In this document: piece after piece, positions 50,601 to 61,708 of the stretch
Numbering within the stretch: position 1 is the first letter of the stretch
Layout of the letters: every line of letters starts with the position of its first letter
Origin: Trochalopteron elliotii
Taxonomy: Eukaryota > Chordata > Aves > Passeriformes > Leiothrichidae
DNA length: 64,000 nucleotides
Assembly: GCA_024734555.1 (NCBI GenBank)
Contig: JANPWX010000076.1
Span: 4,913,872-4,977,871 of the forward strand
Direction of reading: 5' to 3'
Notes under the pieces: model-generated
What the model saw: only the letters and a program-made list of their open reading frames with translations
Database searches by the model: none
Told to the model about the DNA's origin: nothing
Made by a program: the position numbers and the translations under genes

Positions 50601-52111
50601 CATTCTGACATTTTAAGACAATGTATAATTGTGAAATCTGAATTTCATGAATTTTAAAAGAGTTTTGCAATTTAATTTAATCTTTATGATTGATGAAGGC
50701 AAGGCATGTTACCAAACACATTTAGTTGTCAGTGATTTATATTTTGTGACTTCTCCACATAAAGGAGAGATATAAATTTTGTTTATGGATGTGAAACAAA
50801 AATTCCTATATTTATCTTGAAAATAAAATATACTTGAGGCTATTTAACATCTAGACTTGTTTAAAATGACTCTCCATACTATCTCTTTTGTGTTATACCT
50901 TTATATAATTTTGCCTCTGAAATTTATAATACATACAAATTTCCATTAAAAGTTTTATTAAAAAGATAGGACACTCTGTGATAGATAGCCAGTTTCACTT
51001 AAAAGTATTAATGATTTTCTGCAGAAACAGATAGCAGTGATCAAGTGCAATTTAAAAATTTTTTAATTAAATCATTATGAGTTAACCTTAGCCATGCAGA
51101 ATTTTGAAGCAAGAAGTCTATTAGGGAAGTACATTGATTTAATTGCACTTTTTATACTCTTAGTCAAAATGTCAAAGGTATGCTCTGAATTGTATATTAT
51201 CTGATGGCTTGATTACTTGCTTGTTAATAATTGTATCACTCATCTGGAAATACTCATCTGACATTTAGCTTTGCTCTTGTTGCTTTTTAAAGTGAGACAT
51301 GATATAGCAAAGGGAAAGAAAAGAACGTGAAGTAGGAAGCATATGGAATTAATTATTTACTGTGTAAAACTACATTTACATTTAACTGAGTTAGACCTGA
51401 TCAGCTGGGGTTTTCAAATTCCTACCAGCTATGGATGTGGATGATGCCTTTTTTGGATTCATCTGCTCTCTGCCCGCCCTCAGCTCTTGCTTCCACTGCT
51501 GCCAATCTGCCCAGAGACCTCCTCACATTTCCCTCAGAAGTTACAGCTCAGCACTGACTGAATAGTCAGGATAACAGTTTAAGTCACCCCATTGTCTGGA
51601 CCAATAAAAAGATGCAGTGCTAATAATACATTACTGAAGCTAATACATGTCACTGCAGATGAGAAGTCCTCATGGAAGCTATTGCTGCAGAGCCTGGCAA
51701 TGCCTTCTGCAGAGGCTTCAGAAAGGATGCATACCCACAGCTAAGCTCTTATGTAGTCTTCAGGATTTAGTGTGGGCAAGTCATACTCTGGCCAAATTAC
51801 ACCTTTCAATGATGATGTTCCCATTCAGACATAAAATGCTCTGGTCATACAAGCCCTGACAACGTTGTGCAAGATCTAGCTGGGAGCTAGTTCTCAATAG
51901 AAGAGCAGAGGACAAATCCTAACATGCTCTGAGTTCTGCACCGAATGGCTAACCATGCTGGATCTAAGCTAGTATCTGCTTGAACCTGTCTGGGCTTGTT
52001 CAGCAAACAGAGAAACTGGCCTGCAGGCCTGCTGACAGCACAAAGGAAATTTCAATGCTGGATTTGGTTGCAACAAATACCTTGTTTGGGGTAATATCTT
52101 CAACATAATAA

Positions 52112-52494
52112 TTAACCTGGAGAAGACAAGGCTCTAGATCTTATAGAAGCCTTCCAGTATCTAAAGAGGGCCTAAAAGAGAGCTAGAAGGGGACTTTTCA
52201 CAAGGACATGTAATGATAAGACAAGGTGGAATGACTTTAAATTGAAAGACAGTAGGTTTAAATTAGATATTAGCGAGTAGTTCTTTACTGTGAGGGTGGT
52301 GAGGCACTGGAACAGGTTGCCCTGACAACTTGTAGATGCCCCATCCCTGGAAGTGTTCAAGGCCAGGTTGGATGGGGCTTTGAGCAGCCTGGGCTACTGG
52401 AAGGTGACCCTGCCCATGGTAGGGGGCTTGGAATTTGAAGATCTTTAAGGACTTCTCCAACCCAAAAAATTCTGTGCTTCTATAACAATACAGT
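52112..52494 (+). mobile_element. CR1 LINE 3' fragment
   Basis: CR1 3' landmarks in order: CCTGGAGAAGACAAGGCTC, GAAGCCTTCCAGTATCTAAA, TAATGATAAGACAAGG, GGTGGTGAGGCACTGGAAC, AGGTTGCCCTGACAACTTG, GGCCAGGTTGGATGGGGCTT, GACTTCTCCAACCCAAAAAA and a TTCTGTGCTTCTATAA tail. Confidence 0.92.
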
Positions 52495-53326
52495 TCCATT
52501 TTGTACTACAGAGTGGACTTTCAGCCGTTATTACTGGGCATGGATAGACAATTTTCCAAAACAATTTCCTATCAGGTTACCAACAGCCTGCCTTCTATTA
52601 ATTTCACTCTTTGGTGTTTAATATTAGCAAACAGTTTCTATTTCCTAGGCAATTAGGGGGAGAAAAAGTGATTGTAACATCATATTTCCTGCCACTGCTA
52701 CTTGTTCCTGCATGGATGGACATGGTAAAGGAGAAACATTTTTAAGGAGAAAATTTTTAAGGACTCATGACCTTAAAAATACTATATCTAATGTATTATG
52801 TAGCAAATTATAAAAGTTAATAAATTGTCTCAAGCAAGTAAATTGAGAGTCTTCCAGCTCCTAAAGTCAGCCAAGTTCCCACAAGATCTCACTAGGTCAG
52901 GGATTCAGGTTTCACTGTGGTGCATGCCATTGAAGTCCAAACAGAGAATTCAGAATTGCCACTGCAGAGCTCCTCACCACAGCACTGTGTCTCACGGCCT
53001 GAGAGGTGCAGAACTAATGAGCTGTTTTCCAGAAATGTTTAGACACATCATAGTAAATGATTGCAATTTAAATATTTCCTACTGTTATACTGAACACTGT
53101 ATGTCAAGCAGACAACAGATGTGCTGATTCTCCTTGTCCAACAAACTGAATTAACATTCATCCCTCTCCCATTGCAAGAGGCTGGTGCTGCATTACCACA
53201 GCCTATTTGAACACTGTCGATAATTTAAATGCAGTCAGAGCCAAGATAAGATAAGAAAATGGGTAGAGTCATGTTTCCAGTTGCTGCTTTGGAAATCACA
53301 AAGCAGAATCTCTCATTTAAAAGGAG

Positions 53327-53341
53327 AAAAAAAAAAAAAAA
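53327..53341 (+). repeat. poly-A tract
   Basis: Fifteen A in a row, then AGGAG and a second shorter A-run; no recognisable retrocopy in front of it. Confidence 0.9.
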
Positions 53342-54049
53342 GGAGAAAAAAACCCCAAAGTAAAACAACAACAAAGCAATTAAAATGAAAAGGAAAAACT
53401 AGAACAGGAACTGCCACATCCCAGAATTAATTCCTGTGTCTGATTTCAAATGCCAAATTTGCCACTTGAATGGTGTCTCAAAGGTGCTGTATATCACCTA
53501 GCAATTTCTACACTGCCGCCTTCTACCAAGTGTCAGAAAATTAGTCCCAAGGTTTTATTTAGAGAAATACAGGAGGATGTATATTAGAACAGACTGATGA
53601 TATACATAATTTAATATATTGCTCTCTCTTTTCATCCGCACTCAATGCACCAAAGTTATCTTAAAAGAACTTGGATTAAACTTATGCAACATAGGTAAAT
53701 TTTGTTGCCAGTACTGTGATGCTGGAGGATTTTAAAACATATTTAAGTTGCTGAAAATTTATGTACTTTTTGAATGCATAAAATAAACTTTTCCTTTAAT
53801 GGACACTAACCTCCATAGCAAAAATAATTAAAAACACACTGTGATCATGATCCATGAGAAAACAAATACAAACAACTAAAATGACCAATAGAAAGTGAGA
53901 AATTTAGTGGATGTATTAATTTCTGTATGTTTTATATAAGAGTTTAACATACCCTCCTCCAAGTAATAATACAAAACTTTCAGAAGATCTTTATCTGTAT
54001 TAAAAGCAAACTATATTACTAGAAATTACATCCTATAAAATATAAAGCC

Positions 54050-54112
54050 ATAGAGTCACAGAATGGCTTAGATTGGAAGAACTTTAAATATTGTCTAGTT
54101 CCAACTCCCTTG
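54050..54112 (-). mobile_element. CR1 LINE 3' terminal fragment, first of two
   Basis: Plus-strand text TAGAGTCACAGAATGGCTTA, GATTGGAAGAACTTT and CTAGTTCCAACTCCCTT is the reverse complement of a CR1 3' end including its terminal repeats. Only about 60 bp are present before a second, separate 3' end starts at 54130. Confidence 0.8.
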
Positions 54113-54129
54113 CCTTTTACTATCATTGT

Positions 54130-54280
54130 AATCAAATGGTTTGGATTGGAAGGGACCTTTACCTTCATCTAGTTCCAACTCCCTGCTGTGGACAGGGACA
54201 TCTTCCACTAGACCAGGTTGGTCAAAACTCTGTCCTACCTGGCCTTGAACACTTCCAGGGTTGGAGCATCCACAGTATGA
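54130..54280 (-). mobile_element. CR1 LINE 3' fragment, second of two
   Basis: AATGGTTTGGATTGGAAGGG, ATCTAGTTCCAACTCCCTGC, ATCTTCCACTAGACCAGGTT and CTTGAACACTTCCAGGGTTG follow the reverse complement of the CR1 3' region. Its 3' end abuts the 5' side of the fragment at 54050-54112, in the same orientation. Confidence 0.88.
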
Positions 54281-57003
54281 CAGCTGGTTTTTAAGCATGC
54301 TAAGAAAAATGCAATTTGTAATGGAAAAGCCTATTATTCACAACAGTTTGGATTTATTATTAGGAGTTGCCAAATGGGAAGTCTAGCAGAAGCAAGGCTG
54401 TCTTAGTCCCACATCCACGGGGGGCTGCCAACAGTAGGGCTGAGCACATACACCCACATGCTTCTAGGTGTACATGCACATTTACACATGATAACATGGC
54501 ATAAGAGGTGAAGAATTAAGTAACTGGTACTTGTGTGTGTATTTCAATGACTTGGTTTCACTATGTGAAATGCCATGGTGCTCTAGCTGACACTAATACC
54601 ATTTTCACTTTCATGTTTTCTAGTACCTTTTCTTACTTTTTTCTCCTGTCTTCCCTAGTGGTTTTGCTCATGAAGTCATGACAATCTCACCTTCTACCCA
54701 CAGTACGTAATTTCTGTGGCTTTTGTGTTACAGCTGTAAGCTGCAAGAAGTAACTTCTAAAGGTTTCAAACCTGGGGAAAAAGGTTAATATAGCAATAGT
54801 TTATTTTGGTAAAACCTTGGCATTTTTTAAAGCTCAGTATTGGTAATTTGAAGAACATGTATTTCAGGAGGAAAACGGGGTGGGGGGCTCTGGTTTCTTT
54901 CCTCACCATCTCCATATATAACAGGCAATAAAGAGGCTGAGAGGTTTAGCATTCATGAGGTAAATTTTTCATAGGCATGGAAGAAACCATAGCACTCAGT
55001 CCATTTCCAAGGAGTAGATACCAAAAAATTAATTGAACTGGTAACAGAGGCAGGAGAGAGGAAACACCTTACAGAAGAATGAAATCTCTGCTAGTGATTG
55101 CAGGCCATATATGGTCAGGTGTCTGTTCTCCTTTGTTTTGTAAACCTTGTGTTCTTGGTCACCTCACTCCAAAGCGAAGAAGACCTTACACAGTAGGACT
55201 CAGAGAGGGCATCAACTCTGAAGAGAAGGTAACTGAAAACCTTCTGAAAACCTTCCTTCCTTTGTTCCCTTCTCCCTTTCTTCCTCAGAAGATGTTTTTG
55301 TGCTTATCTGAGTGAGGTTCTGATAACTGACCTCCTCCTCAGAACTTTACTGATAATGCATGCTGAAAGTCATTTAATACTAATTGCAGATTATTTAAGG
55401 CATAGAAGCCTGATCCACTGCAGAAGCATCAAATCATTAATGTAAGTGCAGTGATTGATATCTGCACTCTGTATCTGCATTTGGCTGTAACAAGCAATTC
55501 AGCTAAGAGAATGCATGTTCTCTAACCCTTGATATCATCACTCTTTGCTCTGTGGAGCACTCTCAGCCAATGCATAGTGAGCATTAAAATATGAAACAGC
55601 CTAACACTTGGAAACAACTCCCAGTACAACTCAAACTGCCATGGCAGGGAAGGCACACTGGAGGTCTATATTCTTCCCTATTTCACTCCTTTCTTTTGGA
55701 AATACCACACGGAATTTCATTAAATTTCTGCAATGCTGAAACTTTTGGGGGATTTAACCATTGTGCCATCACTGCTCAGAACTGTGTTGCTTTTGCTCTG
55801 AAGCTTAGCAAAACAGAATGAAAAGAATTGGCCAAGAATTGAATGTTGGCAATTCAATCGTTGGCCCAGCAGTCACAGATGTTTTCAAAGCAGCTCATGC
55901 TGTGCTGTTCACCAGTGTAGTCAAAACCTGAAATATTCCCCAAATAGTTGTCTTTAATTGGGTTTAAATGGATGGGTTATGCATATGTATCACCAGATAA
56001 GAAACTAGCTAGCACAATAATAGAAAAATCCTTCAGGAACCTGGGGGCTACTGCTCTGTGTGTTGGGATTAATGGAATATAGGATACCTTCAATATCCAG
56101 AGATCCATTATTAGGTTCATGCCAATACTTCGTTCTCTGCAGCATCAGAAACGATGTGTCATGCCAACCCTGATTTTAGGCAACCCAAAGAACCATCTGC
56201 TGCCTTGATTGCAGATGCCTTGTCCTGACATGTGCCAGCAGGACAAGTGGCAGCATAATGGTGCTCAGAGTACCGTGCTGGAATGTGATCCTGGACGACT
56301 GACAACAAACTGGGTCTGTTTGCTTTCTTGTTTGGATACTGGACATGTTTTCCTCTTCACAATATCTTTGTGAACAAAAAAACAGCTTTGCAGCCACCAA
56401 ATACTTAAAACTGTCAAAGGTGCATTGGCTGTCTCAGCAAAGATGATAAGGAACACCTCTAGGTATTTAAATTCCCAGTCTTACCAGTAACATGTTGAAA
56501 CTCATTCAATGATCTTATAGTTCACTGGTGCACTTGCCTTGTACTTAAATACAGCAGTTTTGTGGGCATCCAATGTGAGTGAAATAGCTGACTGTGGTGA
56601 AAAATGAAAATGTTGCAAAGAACTTTGTCACACCGTCATTTCACATTATTTTGACCTTAGTCTTTGAAGAATATCACTACCATTGACGGAATAAATCCTG
56701 TTGCACATGAACCTGATAGGGAAAAATATGGTTTTGTAAAGTATAATGTAATTCCCTGCTTGCAGTACACAGCCATAACTGAGAAGTAATGACTTTTATC
56801 TAAAAAAAGAATCCATTGTGCTAGCTGAATCTCTGAGACAGTCAACTTCTGCATATAGTACAATTTTGTAATAGAATTGTTTTCCACAGGAAAGCAACTG
56901 GAAAGTTGATTATTAATTATCTGTACATTATCTCTCAAAAAAATATATGAATGTAAGGAGAAGGCCCCAACAGAAAGAGCAGTGTTTAAAATCCATTTCA
57001 ATA
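54281..57003. other. Intergenic, no gene seen
   Basis: AT-rich sequence without recognised repeats or exons. Confidence 0.5.
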
Positions 57004-57009
57004 GGCTGA
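57004..57009. repeat. Target-site duplication, left copy
   Basis: GGCTGA directly before the LTR; repeated exactly at 57629-57634. Confidence 0.9.
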
Positions 57010-57149
57010 TGCGACTGTGCCTGTTTCTCAAGCCTGGCTAGTCTCGGCACCAGTCTCACTCTAGTGGGATCTTTTCGCTCAGCTGTGCCTGTGTGGCGAT
57101 GGCTGGGGGATGAAAAGGGGAGACTCCGGAGCTGTTGGGTCACAACGAG

Positions 57150-57155
57150 TTTATT
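57150..57155 (-). terminator. Polyadenylation signal of the solo LTR
   Basis: AATAAA followed by CTCGTTGTGACC on the minus strand, at the position expected for the R region. Confidence 0.75.
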
Positions 57156-57226
57156 GGAACTCCGGCATGGAGTCCTCACCTCGGGTGTCAGCGTGTCCAG
57201 AGACCCTGACTGAATCTCGAGGGGGA

Positions 57227-57234
57227 CCTTTTAA
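57227..57234 (-). promoter_or_regulatory. TATA-like element of the solo LTR
   Basis: TTAAAAGG on the minus strand, about 75 bp upstream of the LTR's AATAAA; transcription would start near 57200 and run leftward. Confidence 0.6.
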
Positions 57235-57628
57235 CCGGGGGTGTAACACAGGGCGGGGAACCAATAAGATTTTACAGGAAGGTGGCTCATATCATAAACA
57301 AACATATAAAACAACCATACAATGAACATTAGAAGGTGACAATCAGGATTCTGCCCAATCACTTGACGCCTCTTTCAGAATCTTCCAGAAGTGGGGAGAG
57401 ACCCCCAAAATGATGGACAAGAACAGGAGGCTACTTGCCAAGTGATGGGCAGTTAACTGTCTCTGGGGGGAAAAACTTAGGGAGAACACAGAACCAATCA
57501 TAGAACTGTCACTGGGGAGAAAACAGGGATAAACCAAAGGGTCACAGAAAGGGTACAAGGAACAAACCACTTTACAAAAGAACATTAACTTATGAATTAA
57601 ACTTAAAATGGAAAAATGCACTCCCACA

Positions 57629-57634
57629 GGCTGA
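57629..57634. repeat. Target-site duplication, right copy
   Basis: GGCTGA directly after the LTR; identical to the left copy. Confidence 0.9.
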
Positions 57635-60600
57635 AACTTCATAAATACTGTGATGTTCAGATATAATCATGGAGGAAAGATCTTCCCAAAGAAAGGAAGC
57701 TGCCCACCTGTGCAGGCAAAACCTTCCCCTCTCTTGTTATATAACCAGATACATACTGTTGCATTCAACCACTCTCTGCAGCTAGGTTGAAGGAAGGGTT
57801 TCCCCATCACTGCAAGAAGAATAGTAGCATGTGCAATGAATAAAGGCTGAGTAGAGCCGGCCTGTAGCATGGGGAAAACATCCTCTGCGCACTGCTGTGG
57901 GAGCAAAGGTGGGTACGATAAAAACTACCCATAAATTTCACATTCTTTGTGCAAAAGAAATATAGGCAAACCAATCATACCCCATGCTAAAGATCACTTT
58001 CCTCTTCTCTCTCAAACTCACTTTCATCCTTCGTTGTCCAAAGTGAGGCAAAGGTCATTTGAACTAAGAGTGATCTGATCAGCCACTATGGGGAGTTGCA
58101 TGAAAGGGGAGGTTGTGATGTACCTTTGCACACATGCCATTTTTGAACATGTACCCATGGACATGTACACGAGGCTCATTGCTCACAGTACAGCAGAGTC
58201 TGGGGCCTGGTCCAGGTTGCAGAGATTCTACGGGGTGTCTAAAGGCAGAACTATTGGCAGCAGTACTGAAGGTGACACATTCATGTTGACTCAGAGCACA
58301 GAAAATTAGTCCCATCAATACCAGCTCACAGGTCTCTGCAGCACACAGCAGTAAGTAGCCCAGCTGTACCTATGTACCTATTGATCATCTCATACCTTGC
58401 ATCCTCTTTAACCATTCTTGCACTCGTGTCTAGCTATCTCAACACCATGATAAGCCCCTCAGTGTGTAGACCAAATACTGGACAATTTAGTGTTGCAATC
58501 TGAAGAATTAAAAATGTTTTCTTCCTTGCTGCAGTCCAAAGTTGTATCTCAGGGTCATTTTCCAGCTAAGTTGCATGGTATTACTCCTGGCTCTCTATAC
58601 CAGTGCACAGATGGATGTGCAACAACTTGTGTAAAACACCACTTGAATCTGACTTTAGCAACAGTTAATTTGATTTAGCAGCGACAGGATAAGCTGTTTT
58701 GCTCTCTGTTTTGTGTACACAGTGGTAAAGTAACTTTGCAGGTATTCAGGAAAAGCTCTGTTAATGCAGACTGTTCTCCGAGACATTAATGGCAGCTTGC
58801 TTTGGATTTGTACCAGCAGTAAATACAGACACCTGCTTCTGCCTCTGTTGTTCTGGAAAGGGAGTGTGATGGGTGGAGCCAAAGTACTGCCCACTTCAGC
58901 TCCACCTGCTATGATGAAAATATAAAGATATGCTTAGACCAAATGTCCAGGCAAACACAAACAGGCAGAAAATAAAATACTCTTAACTAGACAGTAGTAA
59001 AAGCCATAATCCTGACTGGAACTCTTTTGTTTACCTGAAAAAATATACTATTTTTTCCATAGTACCACTTCCATAATCCAAAACATCTGGCAGTTAAAAA
59101 AACCCCTGAATTAATGGATAAGTTTCACTTGCTTTGTAGCTATCTCAGCTTCTGGGTTTCATGTTTTCCAGCCTATTTTTATAAGCCTAAGAGCAGCAAT
59201 GCAGCATTTCAAATCCCAGACAATGTGAGACTTATAATAAAACAATAGGAGAAAAAATAGTTTATAGCAGACACAGTAGATGACGAGGAACTTTCTTTCA
59301 TTTTATAGTGAGTTGCAAAATTAATTTTGTGCCAGAACTGGCTGAAGTAATACAGTACCATAAAATTGAACAATAATCTGAAAAACACCTTTTTTCCCCC
59401 TGTATTTGTAGGTGGCAGTATTTGTATGACTTTTGCCTATGAGTAGAATTTGTGATGCTTGTGCTCATCCTTCTTTATAAGAAGAGTATTACAGCTTTTC
59501 AACTTTGGCAGATACCTGAACCAGCTCATATGTGAGGTAGCTGAAGAGAAAAACAAATAAATGTTCTTCTGTTAGAGATACAAGGTGGCCTACCCTGACA
59601 TATCATCATTTTTCCCAAAACTTATCTCACTTTTCTCTAGGGCAATCAAAACCTAAAACACTTTCAGATTCAGTGGAGATGAGATGGCTTCAATGGTTAG
59701 TGAAAGTTGGAAGCAGAACTGACTGTAGTAATAATGAAAGTGTTTGCCCTCAGATGCAACTTTCTATTCACCTTAGAATGACACTTAATGCTATGCAAGG
59801 GCCAGAAACCTTCAAAATATTATTTATCACATATTAACTCTGAAAAACACAGTATTTTTTTGCAAAAGCCCTTTATTTCCCTTGAGTCTGTACAAATGCT
59901 TGCCTGATATTAGAAAAACAAGATGTGTCTTTGGAATTTGCTGTTTCAGGACTGCATTTCACCTGTGTATTTCCATTTTCATACTTTTCAAATTGTTATG
60001 ATCATTAGGATCTTAAAATCTCAGCATTTCAGAAGTTCCTATCTAAGCAATTGTTTCTTTTTCAAGACTGTATTTTTTTAATCCAAAATAGAGGTACAGC
60101 TCTGGTAAATTTAAACAAATGACCTGACAGTAGTTTAATTGTGCAATATGATATAAATTTTGCAAGGACGCATTTTTTAACAGTTGAGATTGTAAACTTT
60201 ACAGAAGCTTTGGAAATAATCAATAAAAGACCATCAGGAAAATCTTTGTGATTTTCATATTCCAACTAAATATAAACACAATGATTTAAATAAAAAATAA
60301 CACAGCTGTTTGTATTAGTATCACAGTTTTGAGATTATCTACATTACATATGTAGATACATTTGTACTCCTGTGCTTTAGAAACTTCATTGTTGACTGAC
60401 ACCAAAGAGGTACACAAAGCTTTTAAAACATTTCCACTAACAGAGGTGCATTTTCAGGAAATCAAGTAAATAAATGAGACTTATGCTTTAATTCACCTTC
60501 AAATCTCAATGAAGTCTTCTTTATTATTATTACTTTTTAATGTGATTGCAATCACAGTGGTGGGGGTCTCTTGTGCCAGTCCAGTAACAAACCAGTAGAA

Positions 60601-61537
60601 GACTCATGTTCTTTAAGCTCTGGCCTCAGGGCACACATGATTGTTTAAGTCCTTGACAAACACAAAAGAGCAAAGGAGTGAGTAAAACCGGGTTGAATCC
60701 AAATTTTCTTCTCTTTCCTTCAGTCTTGTCACACCACACTTCTCTGTCTCTCGCTCTCCTCTTTTCAAGCTTATTATGAGAGCTGAGTGCTCATTTGAAC
60801 CATCAGTCACATGCTGTAGAATAAATTCATATGGATTAATATTGCTGTGCTTCCCAGCTCTCAGAAGGATATACTCTCATTTAAAAAAGAATGGTAAATC
60901 TTATACTACATATTCAAACCGAAGATTGTACACAAAAGACGATAAATAGCAACATAGAAAGGGGGGGGAAAGCATCTATTTGAATATTTTAACTGTTGTT
61001 TTTAGGTTTAGTCTCAACAATTTACATTTGTATTTCAGAAGCAAAATCAAATAATACATTGGTTAATCTTAGAAATTATATCCAAATTGTGTAAAAGAAT
61101 TCAGCAGAAAGAAAGCATAGCGCCAGATAAACTAGATAAAATAAACTACCCCTGACCTCAGAAAAGTGCAGGCAAATAACACAAGAGAGAAAATGCTCCA
61201 AAATATCATGGAGTTGGTATCGGATATAAAATTGTTTGTGGAACTCTCATTTGATATTGCCAAAACACAAATTAAAAAGCTGTGGGGCATTTGACTTGAA
61301 TACTCAGACTGACCCATTGCAGTACACGCAGTGGTCTTGCTCCATCTGGCACCAGCCAGTTAATACTTCAAGTACTGTGTTTTCCTTCACATAAATTCTA
61401 CAGAATATTAGAATTAATTCAGAAACCACTTACCAAGTGAAGTTACCTAACAGGAAGAGCTGGTAATCCTAAACTTGTGATTATCACTCAACATGATAAA
61501 CAGAGATTTCTGGTGGAAATCTCAGTGTATGGGGCTA
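57635..61537. other. Intergenic, no gene seen
   Basis: AT-rich sequence with short G-runs (60961-60968) and no recognisable exon or repeat. Confidence 0.5.
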
Positions 61538-61708
61538 TTCATGGAAGCAGGCTGCCCAGAGAAGTTGTGGAACCACCATCCCTGGAAGTGTTCAAAAGAT
61601 GTGTAGATGTGGCACTTGGGGACATGGTTTAGTCCTGGGTTAACAGCTGGACTCGATGATTTTAGAGGCTTTTTCCAACCTTGACAATTCTATGATTCTA
61701 TGATCTAT
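61538..61708 (+). mobile_element. CR1 LINE 3' end, about 170 bp
   Basis: CAGGCTGCCCAGAGAAGTTG, CACCATCCCTGGAAGTGTTC, AAAAGATGTGTAGATGTGGC, ACTTGGGGACATGGTTTAGT and GGACTCGATGATTTTAGAGG are followed by the tail TTCTATGATTCTATGATCT. It is close to the consensus, so it is one of the better-preserved CR1 copies here. Confidence 0.95.

Larger units (their letters stand above)
41836..52111. other. Intergenic, no supported gene
   Basis: AT-rich stretch with A-runs at 44617-44650, a GC-richer segment at 43877-44300 described separately, and long open frames at 49498-49836 (plus) and 49666-49995 (minus) that overlap each other. No CR1 copy recognised. Confidence 0.5.
57010..57628 (-). mobile_element. 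Solo LTR of an endogenous retrovirus, minus orientation
   Basis: The 619-bp element begins TGTGGGAGTGC and ends CAGTCGCA on the minus strand (TG...CA rule; the ends are imperfect inverted repeats). It is flanked by a perfect 6-bp duplication GGCTGA. It has the order expected of an LTR: U3 of about 430 bp, a TATA-like TTAAAAGG (57234-57227), an AATAAA signal (57155-57150) about 70-80 bp further, and then U5. It contains several CpGs and is not visibly decayed. No gag, pol or env sequence is present next to it, so the provirus has been lost by recombination between its two LTRs. Six-bp duplications are usual for alpharetrovirus- and ERVK-type elements; the class is inferred from that alone. Confidence 0.88.
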
